A DNA stretch of 64,000 nt from contig CAKTQR010000006.1 in assembly GCA_934597175.1 (NCBI GenBank), positions 9,543 through 73,542 on the forward strand. Direction: 5' to 3'. The position numbers were made by a program, and so were the translations under genes. This document shows, one piece after another, positions 43,382 to 51,346 of this stretch (the stretch's first letter is position 1; every line of letters starts with the position of its first letter). The notes below the pieces were generated by a model that was not told the DNA's origin, searched no databases, and saw nothing but the letters and a program-made list of their open reading frames with translations. The DNA comes from an uncultured Oscillospiraceae bacterium. Lineage in GTDB: Bacteria; Bacillota; Clostridia; Oscillospirales; Oscillospiraceae.

Positions 43382-44569
43382 ATGGTTAGATTCTCAAGCA
43401 GAATGAACCTTCTCAAGGGTTCCGCAATTCGTGAGCTGCTGGCACTGGCCAACAAGCCCGAAATTCTTTCTTTTGCAGGCGGCATGCCCGCACCCGAGCT
43501 GTTCCCCGTTGACAAGATCAAGGCAGCTACCGATGCAGTTATGGACGAGGCCGGTCAGGTCGCTCTCCAGTATTCCAGCACCAACGGCTTTGAGCACTTC
43601 CGTCAGCAGATCGCAGATCGCATGGAAGCAAAGCTCAACATCAAGACCAGCGCAGACAACATCCTCGTGACCTCCGGCTCACAGCAGGGTCTTGACTACT
43701 CGGCTCGTGTTTTCGTTAACCCCGGCGACACCATCATCATCGAGAGCCCGTCCTACCTCGGCGCACTCAACGCATTCAAGGCATGTGAGCCCAACTTCGT
43801 TGCTATCCCCACCGACGGCGACGGCATGATCATGGAAGAGCTCGAGAAGGTCCTTGCTACCAACGACAGCGTCAAGATGATCTATGTCATCCCCGACTTC
43901 CAGAATCCCTCCGGCCGCACCTGGCCCATGGAGCGTCGTGAGAAGTTCATGGAGATCATCAACAAGTACGAGATCCCCGTCATCGAGGATAACCCCTACG
44001 GCGAGCTGCGCTTTGAGGGCGAGTACCTGCCCGCACTCAAGAGCATGGACACCAAGGGCCTCGTAGTCTTCCTCGGCACTTTCTCCAAGATCCTCGCTCC
44101 CGGCTACCGTCTCGGCTGGGTCTGCGCCGACGGTGAGATCCTTGCAAAGTACAACTTCCTTGCTCAGGCAGCCTCCCTTCAGGCTTCCACAGAGGCACAG
44201 CTCGTTGTCTCCAAGTTCATCGACATGTACGACCTTGACGAGCATGTTGCAGCCATCAAGGATTGCTACCGCAAGCGCCGTGATGTCATGATGGCTACCA
44301 TGGAGCGTGAGTTCCCCGAAGAGGCAAAGTTCACTCACCCCAACGGCGGTCTGTTCACTTGGGTCGAGCTTCCCGAGTACATCAACACCAATGAGATGGC
44401 CAAGGAGTGCCTCAAGCGCAATGTCGCATATGTTCCCGGCGACGGCTTCTTCCCCGATGCAGGCCACAACAACTGCATCCGCCTGAACTACTCCTGCATG
44501 CCCGAAGACAAGATCGAGAAGGGCATGACCATTCTCGGCCAGGTCATCAAGGAGTACCTCAAGAAGTAA
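43382..44569 (+). CDS. PLP-dependent aminotransferase, LysN/2-aminoadipate type
   Basis: 395 residues. The start FSSRMNLLKGSAIRELLALA with ILSFAGGMPAPELFP is typical of 2-aminoadipate or alpha-aminotransferases related to MocR catalytic domains. Other marks: VTSGSQQGLDYSARVFVNPGD, DFQNPSGRTWP, EDNPYGELRFEG and LGTFSKILAPGYRLGW (Schiff-base lysine). Broad branched-chain, aromatic or aminoadipate specificity is known in the family; the substrate is not fixed here. aggaggaa precedes the ATG; a terminator follows. Confidence 0.85.
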   Translation: MVRFSSRMNLLKGSAIRELLALANKPEILSFAGGMPAPELFPVDKIKAATDAVMDEAGQVALQYSSTNGFEHFRQQIADRMEAKLNIKTSADNILVTSGSQQGLDYSARVFVNPGDTIIIESPSYLGALNAFKACEPNFVAIPTDGDGMIMEELEKVLATNDSVKMIYVIPDFQNPSGRTWPMERREKFMEIINKYEIPVIEDNPYGELRFEGEYLPALKSMDTKGLVVFLGTFSKILAPGYRLGWVCADGEILAKYNFLAQAASLQASTEAQLVVSKFIDMYDLDEHVAAIKDCYRKRRDVMMATMEREFPEEAKFTHPNGGLFTWVELPEYINTNEMAKECLKRNVAYVPGDGFFPDAGHNNCIRLNYSCMPEDKIEKGMTILGQVIKEYLKK

Positions 44570-44580
44570 TTAGTTCATTA

Positions 44581-44612
44581 AACAGGTCAGACAATAGTCT
44601 GACCTGTTTTTC
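44581..44612 (+). terminator. Rho-independent terminator
   Basis: 12-bp stem aacaggtcagac/gtctgacctgtt, 4-nt loop, T-run. Confidence 0.93.
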
Positions 44613-44657
44613 TTATACTTGATTTTCAAAAAAGTTTAGACACTTTAAAGAAAAGTG

Positions 44658-44686
44658 TTGCAAAATGCGGACTAATGATATATTAT
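44658..44686 (+). promoter_or_regulatory. Promoter upstream of the thioesterase gene
   Basis: TTGCAA (44658-44663), 17-bp spacer, TATTAT (44681-44686); RNA start near 44693. Confidence 0.6.
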
Positions 44687-44700
44687 TAACACAGTCAACA

Positions 44701-44761
44701 AGACTGCGCCCCCCCGCAGTCAGCCCCCGAGACCCACAAAGTCTCGGGGGCAACCTTTTTC
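44701..44761 (+). ncRNA. Double-hairpin leader or small RNA
   Basis: Two adjoining perfect hairpins, gactgc/gcagtc (44702-44707 with 44716-44721) and gcccccgagac/gtctcgggggc (44723-44733 with 44741-44751), followed by a T-rich tail at 44755-44760. With the promoter just upstream this would be a transcript of about 65 nt that stops before the next gene: a small RNA or an attenuated leader. No known family recognised. Confidence 0.45.
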
Positions 44762-44824
44762 CTTGTAAAAGAGAGTGCGGTGTGTTAGAATATGCTCATC
44801 TTTTAAAACAAAAGGAGAAATACC

Positions 44825-45211
44825 ATGGAAATAGGAATCAAGGGCAGAGCAGAGACTGTCGTTAATCACGAGAACACCGCAAAGTTCGTGGGCTCGGGCG
44901 AGCTCGAGGTCTTTGCAACCCCGCAGATGATCGCTCTCATGGAGCAGGCAGCGGCTTCCTCCGTTGCAGGCGAGCTTGAAGAAGGTCAGGGCACTGTCGG
45001 CACGCTTTTGAATGTCAGCCACGACGCTGCGACCCCTCTCGGCATGAAGGTCTGGGCGGAGACCGAGCTTATAGAGATCGACCGCCGCAGGCTCGTTTTC
45101 GATGTCAAGGCATACGACGAGTGCGGCCTCATCGGTCAGGGCAAGCACGAGCGCTTTATTATCCAGAACGACAAGTTCCTTGCCAAGGTCAACGCAAAGG
45201 GTGCAAAGTAA
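44825..45211 (+). CDS. Hot-dog thioesterase, FlK-like
   Basis: 128 residues. VGSGELEVFATPQMIALMEQAA and GTVGTLLNVSHDAATPLGMKVWAETEL are typical of the FlK-type (fluoroacetyl-CoA thioesterase-like) hot-dog family; T-P-x-M-x-A-x-M-E holds the catalytic Thr and Glu. Most members act on unknown acyl-CoA thioesters. aaaggag precedes the ATG. The next gene starts 1 nt after its stop. Confidence 0.8.
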   Translation: MEIGIKGRAETVVNHENTAKFVGSGELEVFATPQMIALMEQAAASSVAGELEEGQGTVGTLLNVSHDAATPLGMKVWAETELIEIDRRRLVFDVKAYDECGLIGQGKHERFIIQNDKFLAKVNAKGAK

Positions 45212-45212
45212 A

Positions 45213-45920
45213 ATGAAAAAGTTTATAGTTCTCATCGGCAACTACGGCTCGGGCAAGACCGAGATCGCCATTAACCTTGCCGTGAATTCCGCCGCAAAGG
45301 GGCTCAACACGCTGGTCGTCGACCTGGACAAGGTCAATGACTATTTCCGCATGTCCGACCGTGTGGACCTTTTGAAGGAGAATCATGTCAACCTCGTTTC
45401 CCCGACCTTCGCAAGTCAGGGCGTGACGCCCAGCAATATGTCCGCCGCCGTCGCCTCGGCGTTTGCCGGCGACTGGGATCTGTGCATCTTCGATGTCGGC
45501 GGCGACGCAGCGGGCGCAATGTCCTTGGGGCGCTATCACCCCGATTTTGCGGCGCTCGAGCCGGGTCAGCTTGAGGTGTACGACATTGTAAATGTGTTCC
45601 GCCCCATGTCGGAAAGTCCCGAGAAGATAATAAAGCTCAAGGAGGAGATGGAGGGCTTTGCCCGATTGGAAGTCACGGGCTTTGTCAACAACTCCAATCT
45701 TCTTAACTACGCCAGCGCCGATGATATCCGTGCAGGCTACGATGTGCTCAAGGAAACCAGCGAGATGACCGGTATCCCCGTTGCCCACACCACCGGCAGG
45801 AAGAAATTCATCGAGGAGTTTCTTGCCGACGGCAGGGACGAAAAGTATATCGGCGAGCCCATCGGGCTTGAGACATATATGCACAGGTCTTGGGAGGCGT
45901 TCACCAACCTCGGGCTATAA
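45213..45920 (+). CDS. P-loop ATPase (SIMIBI/CobQ-like), function unknown
   Basis: 235 residues from the ATG at 45213. The P-loop is IGNYGSGKTEIAINLA, followed by TLVVDLDKVNDYFR and LCIFDVGGDAAGA, the pattern of ParA/MinD-like SIMIBI ATPases. The middle FVNNSNLL and the end RSWEAFTNLGL are not diagnostic. Coupled to the thioesterase gene; no partner that would give a clear role. In some anaerobes such ATPases are found next to oxidoreductase clusters, but none is here. Confidence 0.65.
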   Translation: MKKFIVLIGNYGSGKTEIAINLAVNSAAKGLNTLVVDLDKVNDYFRMSDRVDLLKENHVNLVSPTFASQGVTPSNMSAAVASAFAGDWDLCIFDVGGDAAGAMSLGRYHPDFAALEPGQLEVYDIVNVFRPMSESPEKIIKLKEEMEGFARLEVTGFVNNSNLLNYASADDIRAGYDVLKETSEMTGIPVAHTTGRKKFIEEFLADGRDEKYIGEPIGLETYMHRSWEAFTNLGL

Positions 45921-45934
45921 GAAGCATAAAAATA

Positions 45935-45970
45935 CCCCCAATGCAGTTTTTCTGCATTGGGGGTGTTTTG
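45935..45970. terminator. Bidirectional terminator
   Basis: 12-bp stem cccccaatgcag/ctgcattggggg with A- and T-rich flanks between convergent genes. Confidence 0.9.
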
Positions 45971-45977
45971 CGTACTG

Positions 45978-46328
45978 TCAGTTATAGATGACAAGGGCGA
46001 GGAACACGACGGGCTCGTCGTTGTTGTTTTTTATCGAGTGACCCTCGCCGTCGGGGCAGAAGGCGGTGTCACCTGCGCTGAGGGTGACTATCCTGCCGTT
46101 GTCGCTGTACTCGGCAACGCCGGAGAGCATGTGGTAAAACTCGCCGTCGCCGGTATGTAGATGCCAGCCTATCTCGCTGCCCTTGGGCAGCGTGGTTATC
46201 GAGAACACACGACCCTTGTTGTAAAGCTCCTCGGGCTTTTCAATGAGGCGGAAAAACTGCGCACTGCCTTCGCCGCCCTGAACGCCGATGATGCTCTCGA
46301 CCTTGTGTTCGTCTTTTCTGGTTATCAT
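45978..46328 (-). CDS. Cupin-domain protein
   Basis: 116 residues. A single cupin: GSEIGWHLHTGDGEFYHMLSG (metal-binding His, His, Glu, His) and GDTAFCPDGEGHSIKN. Small single-cupin proteins bind a metal and often a small ligand; the role is not known. It lies 12 nt after the YugP-like gene. Confidence 0.85.
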   Translation of the reverse strand: MITRKDEHKVESIIGVQGGEGSAQFFRLIEKPEELYNKGRVFSITTLPKGSEIGWHLHTGDGEFYHMLSGVAEYSDNGRIVTLSAGDTAFCPDGEGHSIKNNNDEPVVFLALVIYN

Positions 46329-46340
46329 GATAAAACCTCC

Positions 46341-47042
46341 TTAATCACGGCGTCTGCCGCCGACAATGATAAGAAATCTCAGTAGCTGCATGAGCGAGAC
46401 TGCCAGCGCCGCAACATAGGTCATTGCGGCGGCGGTGAGCACCTGCTTTGCCTGCCTATACTCCTCGCCGGTCAGAAGATTCGTCTCCTCGATGGTGTTC
46501 AATGCTCTGCGGCTTGCGTCAAACTCCGTCGGCAGGGTCACGAGCTGGAAAACGGTGCTCAGGCCGAAGCAGGCGACACCGGCATAGGCGAGGATGATGA
46601 AGATATCGCCGAACGAGGCAAGCAGCAGACCGATAATGATAAGCGGCACGGAAATTTTTGCGCCGATGTTAGTTATCGGGACGATGGCGGTGCGAATTTT
46701 TACGGGCGCATAGTTCGTTGCGTGCTGAATGGCGTGTCCCACCTCGTGGCAGGCGACGCCGACGGCGACGGTCGAGGTGCTGCCGTACACATCGTCGGAA
46801 AGCCGCACGACATTCGTGCTCGGGTCGTAGTGATCGGTGAGCGAGCCGGAGATATGCTCGATGCGGACATTGGTAAGCCCGTTGCGGTCGAGCACCCAGC
46901 GAGCGGCCTGCGCACCGGTTATCTGCCGGGAATTATAGCTGTTTTTGTACTTTGCGAAGGTGCTGTTGACCTTGGCGCTTGCCCACATGGCAAACAAAAC
47001 GGCGGGCAGGACAAGGACGATATATGTCCAGTCAAGATACAT
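46341..47042 (-). CDS. YugP-type membrane zinc metallopeptidase
   Basis: 233 residues. Membrane segments at about 6-22, 125-145, 150-170 and 205-228. The zinc site is ACHEVGHAIQH (H99, E100, H103), and FDASRRAL at about 185-192 is the usual partner motif. YugP-like proteins are widespread in Firmicutes; substrate unknown. It starts 3 nt after the LUD gene. Confidence 0.88.
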   Translation of the reverse strand: MYLDWTYIVLVLPAVLFAMWASAKVNSTFAKYKNSYNSRQITGAQAARWVLDRNGLTNVRIEHISGSLTDHYDPSTNVVRLSDDVYGSTSTVAVGVACHEVGHAIQHATNYAPVKIRTAIVPITNIGAKISVPLIIIGLLLASFGDIFIILAYAGVACFGLSTVFQLVTLPTEFDASRRALNTIEETNLLTGEEYRQAKQVLTAAAMTYVAALAVSLMQLLRFLIIVGGRRRD

Positions 47043-47045
47043 GTC

Positions 47046-47642
47046 TTACATCCCCAATTCTTCGTTAATGAGCACGACCTCGACGCTCTCCATCTCCATC
47101 ATCGGCCCCCACAGGACCAGCAGGGCACGGCAGATGCGCTCGGGCGAGCGGCAGTCGTGGCATTTGCCGTCGATCTTGCACGGCGTTCTGACATCAAAGC
47201 GGGTGGCGTTCTGCGTTGCAGCGACATTGCGGGCACGGAAAAGAGCGGAGTCAAAATCGCCGCAGAGCTTGTTCACACCGGCAACGATGAACACACGCTT
47301 TTTGCCGAAGGCAAGCGACGCAAGGCGGTTGCCCTTGCCGTCGATGTTTATAATTTCGCCCGTCTCGGCGATTGCGTTTGCACTTGAGATGAACACCTTG
47401 GCGTCAAGCTCGTTTTTGAGCGTTTCGTCGCCGGGCTCGACCCAGTGCCAGTAGACCTCGTTTCCGCAGCCTACGAGTTTTTCGTAAAGTCCCATCTGCT
47501 GAGCGGTCGTGCAGCCGCCGATGCCGACGGTGGTGTCGTGAATTTTGCCCGTGAGATATTCGGCGGCTTCCTCTTTGGTCTCAAAGCGGCTGACCTCGAA
47601 GCCACGGCGCTTTAAATTCTTTACTGTCAGTTCAATATCCAT
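47046..47642 (-). CDS. LUD-domain protein (LutC/DUF1121 type)
   Basis: 198 residues from the ATG at 47642 (ggagg 8 nt upstream); the longer frame upstream is not conserved-looking. IHDTTVGIGGCTTAQQMGLYE, YWHWVEPGD, FISSANAIAETGEIINIDGKGNR and VFIVAGVNKLC follow the LUD fold. Four cysteines in CKIDGKCHDCRSPERIC could bind a metal or iron-sulphur cluster. LutC-type members belong to lactate-oxidation complexes; this stand-alone type has no assigned reaction. Confidence 0.85.
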   Translation of the reverse strand: MDIELTVKNLKRRGFEVSRFETKEEAAEYLTGKIHDTTVGIGGCTTAQQMGLYEKLVGCGNEVYWHWVEPGDETLKNELDAKVFISSANAIAETGEIINIDGKGNRLASLAFGKKRVFIVAGVNKLCGDFDSALFRARNVAATQNATRFDVRTPCKIDGKCHDCRSPERICRALLVLWGPMMEMESVEVVLINEELGM

Positions 47643-47694
47643 ATGTATACCTCCAAACACAAAACAGGTTTGACTAATTATATAGCCAAATCGC

Positions 47695-48741
47695 TTATTT
47701 ATCAAGACGCTTTTCCATCTCACGCACAAGCTCGGATGCCGAAACGGCAAGCTCCCGGGCAAGCTCGGTGTCGGCGGCATTTGCGAAAATGCGCACTGCG
47801 GCAGCGTCCGGCACGGCGCTTATGCGAAGCTCATAGTCAGAGCCACGAAAGCAAAAGCCGTCGTCAAACTCTGCGCCCATGTCCATGAACGCAGCGCAGA
47901 TGCGGTCCATGAGCCGGGCACGGTCTGCGCAGGCGACCTGCTCCCGGTGCATGAATTTTTTCTCCTCGCCGTGCTTTTTCTCCTCGGTCGGCGTGCTCTC
48001 AAAGCCGCCTGCAAGCTCGACATTCAGCCTGCCGTCGAGTGCGTCGACGCAGCACCGGTAGTAGCTTTTCGGCGTGCCGATATCGCACCAGTAGCCGTCG
48101 AGCGGGCAGCCGAGGAGCTTTTCCTCCCGGTCTAAAAGTGCGGGGAAAAGATCCTTTGCAAAGTCAAAGACCGTACCCTCCGGCACGAGCTCCATCGCCC
48201 GGGGCGACACGATGTAGACCCCGGTGTTGACGAGATTCGTGACAACATGCTCCCAATCGGGCTTTTCAATAAACGAGTGCACGCAGTGATCCCTGCCGCA
48301 AAGCGCAAGCCCGTAGCGCAGGGGCTCGGAGTGCGGGTACAGCGCAATGGTCACGGCGGGGCGGTGCTCTTTATGCGCCTTCATAAGCTCCGTGAGGTCA
48401 AAATCGCAGGCTGCGTCGCCGCTTATGACGAGAAAATCGTCGTTTCCGTAGAAATCGGCGCAGTTTTTAACGCCGCCTGCCGTGCTGAGAGCCTCTTTTT
48501 CCACCCTGTAGTGCATGTTAACGCCCAGCCTTTCGCCGCTGCCGAAATAGTTTTTTATATACTCGGGTCTGTATTTTAAGCTTGCGCAGATATCGGTAAT
48601 GCCGTGCTTTTTTAGTAGCAGCACGATATGCTCCATGACCGGCCTGCCGCACAGCGGGACTAAGGGCTTGGGCGTGTCGCCGCTCACGGGCTTTAAGCGC
48701 TTGCCCTCGCCGCCTGCCATAATAATCGCTTTCAAATGCAT
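47695..48741 (-). CDS. Sugar-1-phosphate nucleotidyltransferase with a phosphomannomutase-like C-terminal domain
   Basis: 348 residues from the ATG at 48741. Residues 1 to about 235 are a nucleotidyltransferase: IIMAGGEGKRLKPVSGDTPKPLVPL, VISGDAACDFDL and FIEKP. The glycine-rich YWCDIGTPKSYY region follows. The last 85 residues (FCFRGSDYELRISAVPDAAAVRIFANAADTELARELA) resemble domain IV of phosphohexomutases. In longer bifunctional guanylyltransferase/phosphomannomutase proteins all four mutase domains are present. Here only the last seems to remain and no active-site serine loop is seen, so it may just aid binding. Likely product GDP-mannose or a related sugar nucleotide. Confidence 0.75.
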   Translation of the reverse strand: MHLKAIIMAGGEGKRLKPVSGDTPKPLVPLCGRPVMEHIVLLLKKHGITDICASLKYRPEYIKNYFGSGERLGVNMHYRVEKEALSTAGGVKNCADFYGNDDFLVISGDAACDFDLTELMKAHKEHRPAVTIALYPHSEPLRYGLALCGRDHCVHSFIEKPDWEHVVTNLVNTGVYIVSPRAMELVPEGTVFDFAKDLFPALLDREEKLLGCPLDGYWCDIGTPKSYYRCCVDALDGRLNVELAGGFESTPTEEKKHGEEKKFMHREQVACADRARLMDRICAAFMDMGAEFDDGFCFRGSDYELRISAVPDAAAVRIFANAADTELARELAVSASELVREMEKRLDK

Positions 48742-48795
48742 CACGCTCCCGATGCTATTTTGCGCACGGATGCAAAATTTATTATTCTTTTGCTG

Positions 48796-48834
48796 TTGTA
48801 ATCATGGCAATACTTTGATATAATTTAATATCAA
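48796..48834 (+). promoter_or_regulatory. gdpP promoter with overlapping inverted repeat
   Basis: TTGTAA (48796-48801), 17-bp spacer, TATAAT (48819-48824). A perfect inverted repeat ttgatat (48815-48821) and atatcaa (48828-48834), 6 bp apart, covers the -10 box and start site, as an operator would. Confidence 0.6.
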
Positions 48835-48855
48835 TTTGTACTTGCGGAGACAAAA

Positions 48856-50850
48856 ATGAAAAAGAACAACTCACAAAGCGTGTTCGAGCCGAATACGATG
48901 CCGTTCCTGTTTTTCCTCATCGTTTTCGCCGTTGCGACGCTTATACTTAAATATTATTACCTTGCCGCAGCCGAGGGCGTTGCCATCCTTGCGCTTATAA
49001 TCTATTCGGTCATAAACCGCAGCCGCAAGCGTAAGGCGCTCAAGGCGTATATAGAGTCCGTGACCTACGATACGGAGACGGCAAAGAACAATACGCTCAT
49101 GAATTTTCCGCTGCCCATCGTCGTTTTCAGATTGAGCGACTCACGCATCGTGTGGGGCAACGAGAAGTTTTTCTCGATATGCGGACTAAACGGTCAGCGC
49201 CTCGACCGCAGCGTTGCCGAGCTAGTGCCCGAGTTTTCAGGCAAGTGGCTCATGGAGGGCAAAAGCCAGTGCCCGAATCTGCTCTCGGTCGGCGGCAGGA
49301 AATATCAGATATGCGGCAACATCGTGCGCTCGGCAAAGGATGACGGCGACCAGAACTTTATGGGCATCGCCTATTGGATAGATGTCACCGATTACGACGA
49401 TATCCGCCACGAGTACGAGATATCCCGGCCCATTGCGGCGGTCATCACGATAGATAACTACGACGAGCTGATGAAAAATCAGCCGGAGCGTGCAAGAAAC
49501 GACCTGCGTGATGCGATAGGGGACAAGCTTGCCCAGTGGGGCGAGGATAAGGACGGCATACTCATCCGCTTTGACCGTGACCGCTATCTCATGGTGTTTG
49601 AGGAGCGGTACATGCAGGGCGTGATAGACGAAAAGTTCAGGCTCTTAAATGAGGTGCACCAGATAGCAAACTCCGTCGGCATCCATGCGACCTTGAGCAT
49701 CGGCATCGGCCGTGATGCCGCAAACCTCAACGAGGCACTTCAATTTGCGATGCTCGCAAGCGACATGGCGCTCAGCCGAGGCGGCGACCAGGCGGTCATC
49801 AAAAACCGCTTCAACTTTGATTTCTTCGGCGGCAAGGTCAGCGAAAGCGACACCAGAACGAAGGTCAAGTCCCGAGTGATGGCAAATGCGCTCGATTCGC
49901 TCATTCAGGACGCCTCGCAGGTGCTCGTCATGGGTCACCGCTTCAGCGATATGGACAGCATCGGCGCTGCCGTTGCCGTGTGCATCATCGCCCGCAAAAA
50001 CGGCATAAAGGTGCACATCGTTGCAGACACGGAAAAGACCATGGCAAAGTCCCTGATCGAGATGCTCGTGAAAACGCCCGAGTATAAGGACATTTTCATA
50101 AACGCCCAGGAGGCTATGCTCACGGCTGACAGCAAGACTCTTCTTGTCGTCGTGGACACCAACCGCCCAGAGCAGGTCGAGGACCTGCGCCTTTTGCAGT
50201 CGTGCAACAAGGTCGCTGTCATCGACCACCACCGCAGAGCGGCGACATATATCGACAATGCAGACCTCAGCTACATTGAGCCTGCGTCATCCTCGACCTG
50301 CGAGCTCATGGCGGAGATACTCGAGGTGGCGCTCGATGAGCCCAAGCTTCTGCCGTGCGAGTCGGAAGCACTGCTCTCCGGCATAGTTCTCGACACCAAG
50401 AGCTTTACATTGCGTACAAATTATCGCACCTTTGACGCTGCGGCGTTCCTGCGCAGGGCGGGAGCGGATACCGTCGATGTCAAGAAGCTCATGCAGAGCG
50501 GGCTTGAGCAGACGGTCGAGAAATACAGGATACTCCAGGGCGCACGGCTTTATCGCTCCATGGCGGTTGCGATACCGGACAAGCCGCATAACAGAGTCGT
50601 TGCAGCGCAGGCAGCCGACGAGCTTTTGAATGTCGCCGGTGTCGAGGCTTCGATGGTCATGTACCCGACCGACGAGGGCGGCGTGTTCGTCTCGGCAAGG
50701 TCTATAGGCGATGTGAATGTGCAGCTTATCGTGGAGCGGCTCGGCGGCGGCGGCAACAGAGCGGCTGCTGCGGCGCAGCTTAGCGATATAAGCTTACAGG
50801 ACGCTGCAAAGAAGCTTTTTGCGGCGATAGATGAATATATGGATTCGTGA
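48856..50850 (+). CDS. gdpP: GdpP-type cyclic-di-AMP phosphodiesterase
   Basis: 664 residues. Two membrane segments (about 15-55), a PAS-like domain (about 80-175), a degenerate GGDEF domain (about 185-310) and the DHH/DHHA1 catalytic part: VLVMGHRFSDMDSIGAA (H361, D365, D367), VVDTNRPEQ, VIDHHRRA (D457, H458, H459). The C-terminal LGGGGNRAAAAAQL has Asn634 where GdpP and other DHHA1 proteins usually have His. It breaks down c-di-AMP, controlling wall and osmotic balance. The order gdpP-rplI-dnaB is common in Firmicutes. Confidence 0.9.
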   Translation: MKKNNSQSVFEPNTMPFLFFLIVFAVATLILKYYYLAAAEGVAILALIIYSVINRSRKRKALKAYIESVTYDTETAKNNTLMNFPLPIVVFRLSDSRIVWGNEKFFSICGLNGQRLDRSVAELVPEFSGKWLMEGKSQCPNLLSVGGRKYQICGNIVRSAKDDGDQNFMGIAYWIDVTDYDDIRHEYEISRPIAAVITIDNYDELMKNQPERARNDLRDAIGDKLAQWGEDKDGILIRFDRDRYLMVFEERYMQGVIDEKFRLLNEVHQIANSVGIHATLSIGIGRDAANLNEALQFAMLASDMALSRGGDQAVIKNRFNFDFFGGKVSESDTRTKVKSRVMANALDSLIQDASQVLVMGHRFSDMDSIGAAVAVCIIARKNGIKVHIVADTEKTMAKSLIEMLVKTPEYKDIFINAQEAMLTADSKTLLVVVDTNRPEQVEDLRLLQSCNKVAVIDHHRRAATYIDNADLSYIEPASSSTCELMAEILEVALDEPKLLPCESEALLSGIVLDTKSFTLRTNYRTFDAAAFLRRAGADTVDVKKLMQSGLEQTVEKYRILQGARLYRSMAVAIPDKPHNRVVAAQAADELLNVAGVEASMVMYPTDEGGVFVSARSIGDVNVQLIVERLGGGGNRAAAAAQLSDISLQDAAKKLFAAIDEYMDS

Positions 50851-50874
50851 TATATCACGGGAAAGGATAAAATT

Positions 50875-51321
50875 ATGAAGGTCATTTTCAATGTTGATGT
50901 CAAGGGTAAGGCCAAGAAGGGCGAGCTTAAGGAGGTCTCCGACGGCTACGCTCGCAATTACCTGCTGCCGAGAAAGCTCGCAAGCGAGGCAACGGCGGAC
51001 AATATAAACGCACTCAAGCTCAAGGAGAAGGCAAAGGCTGCTCAGATGGCAAGGGAAAAGGCTGAGGCTGAGGCAAATGCGGCTAAGCTTAACGAGATTA
51101 CCGTCACCATCCGTGCAAAGGCAGGCGGAGCAGGCAAGCTCTTCGGTGCTGTCACCTCGCAGGAGATAAGCGCCGCACTCAAGGAGCAGCACGGCATCGA
51201 GATCGAGAAGAACAAGATCGTGCAGGCCGAGCCTATCAAGACCTTCGGCGCATATCAGATCAAGGCAAAGCTTGGCTACGAGGTCAGCGGCACTATAAAT
51301 GTGCTCGTTATAGAGGCATAA
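50875..51321 (+). CDS. rplI: 50S ribosomal protein L9
   Basis: 148 residues. [36 protein letters not shown] is the L9 N-domain; a long charged helix (about 45-80) joins it to the C-domain with [20 protein letters not shown]. Full length. It sits between gdpP and dnaB. Confidence 0.97.
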   Translation: MKVIFNVDVKGKAKKGELKEVSDGYARNYLLPRKLASEATADNINALKLKEKAKAAQMAREKAEAEANAAKLNEITVTIRAKAGGAGKLFGAVTSQEISAALKEQHGIEIEKNKIVQAEPIKTFGAYQIKAKLGYEVSGTINVLVIEA

Positions 51322-51346
51322 TTAACTCAAACTAAGGAGCGGGAAC

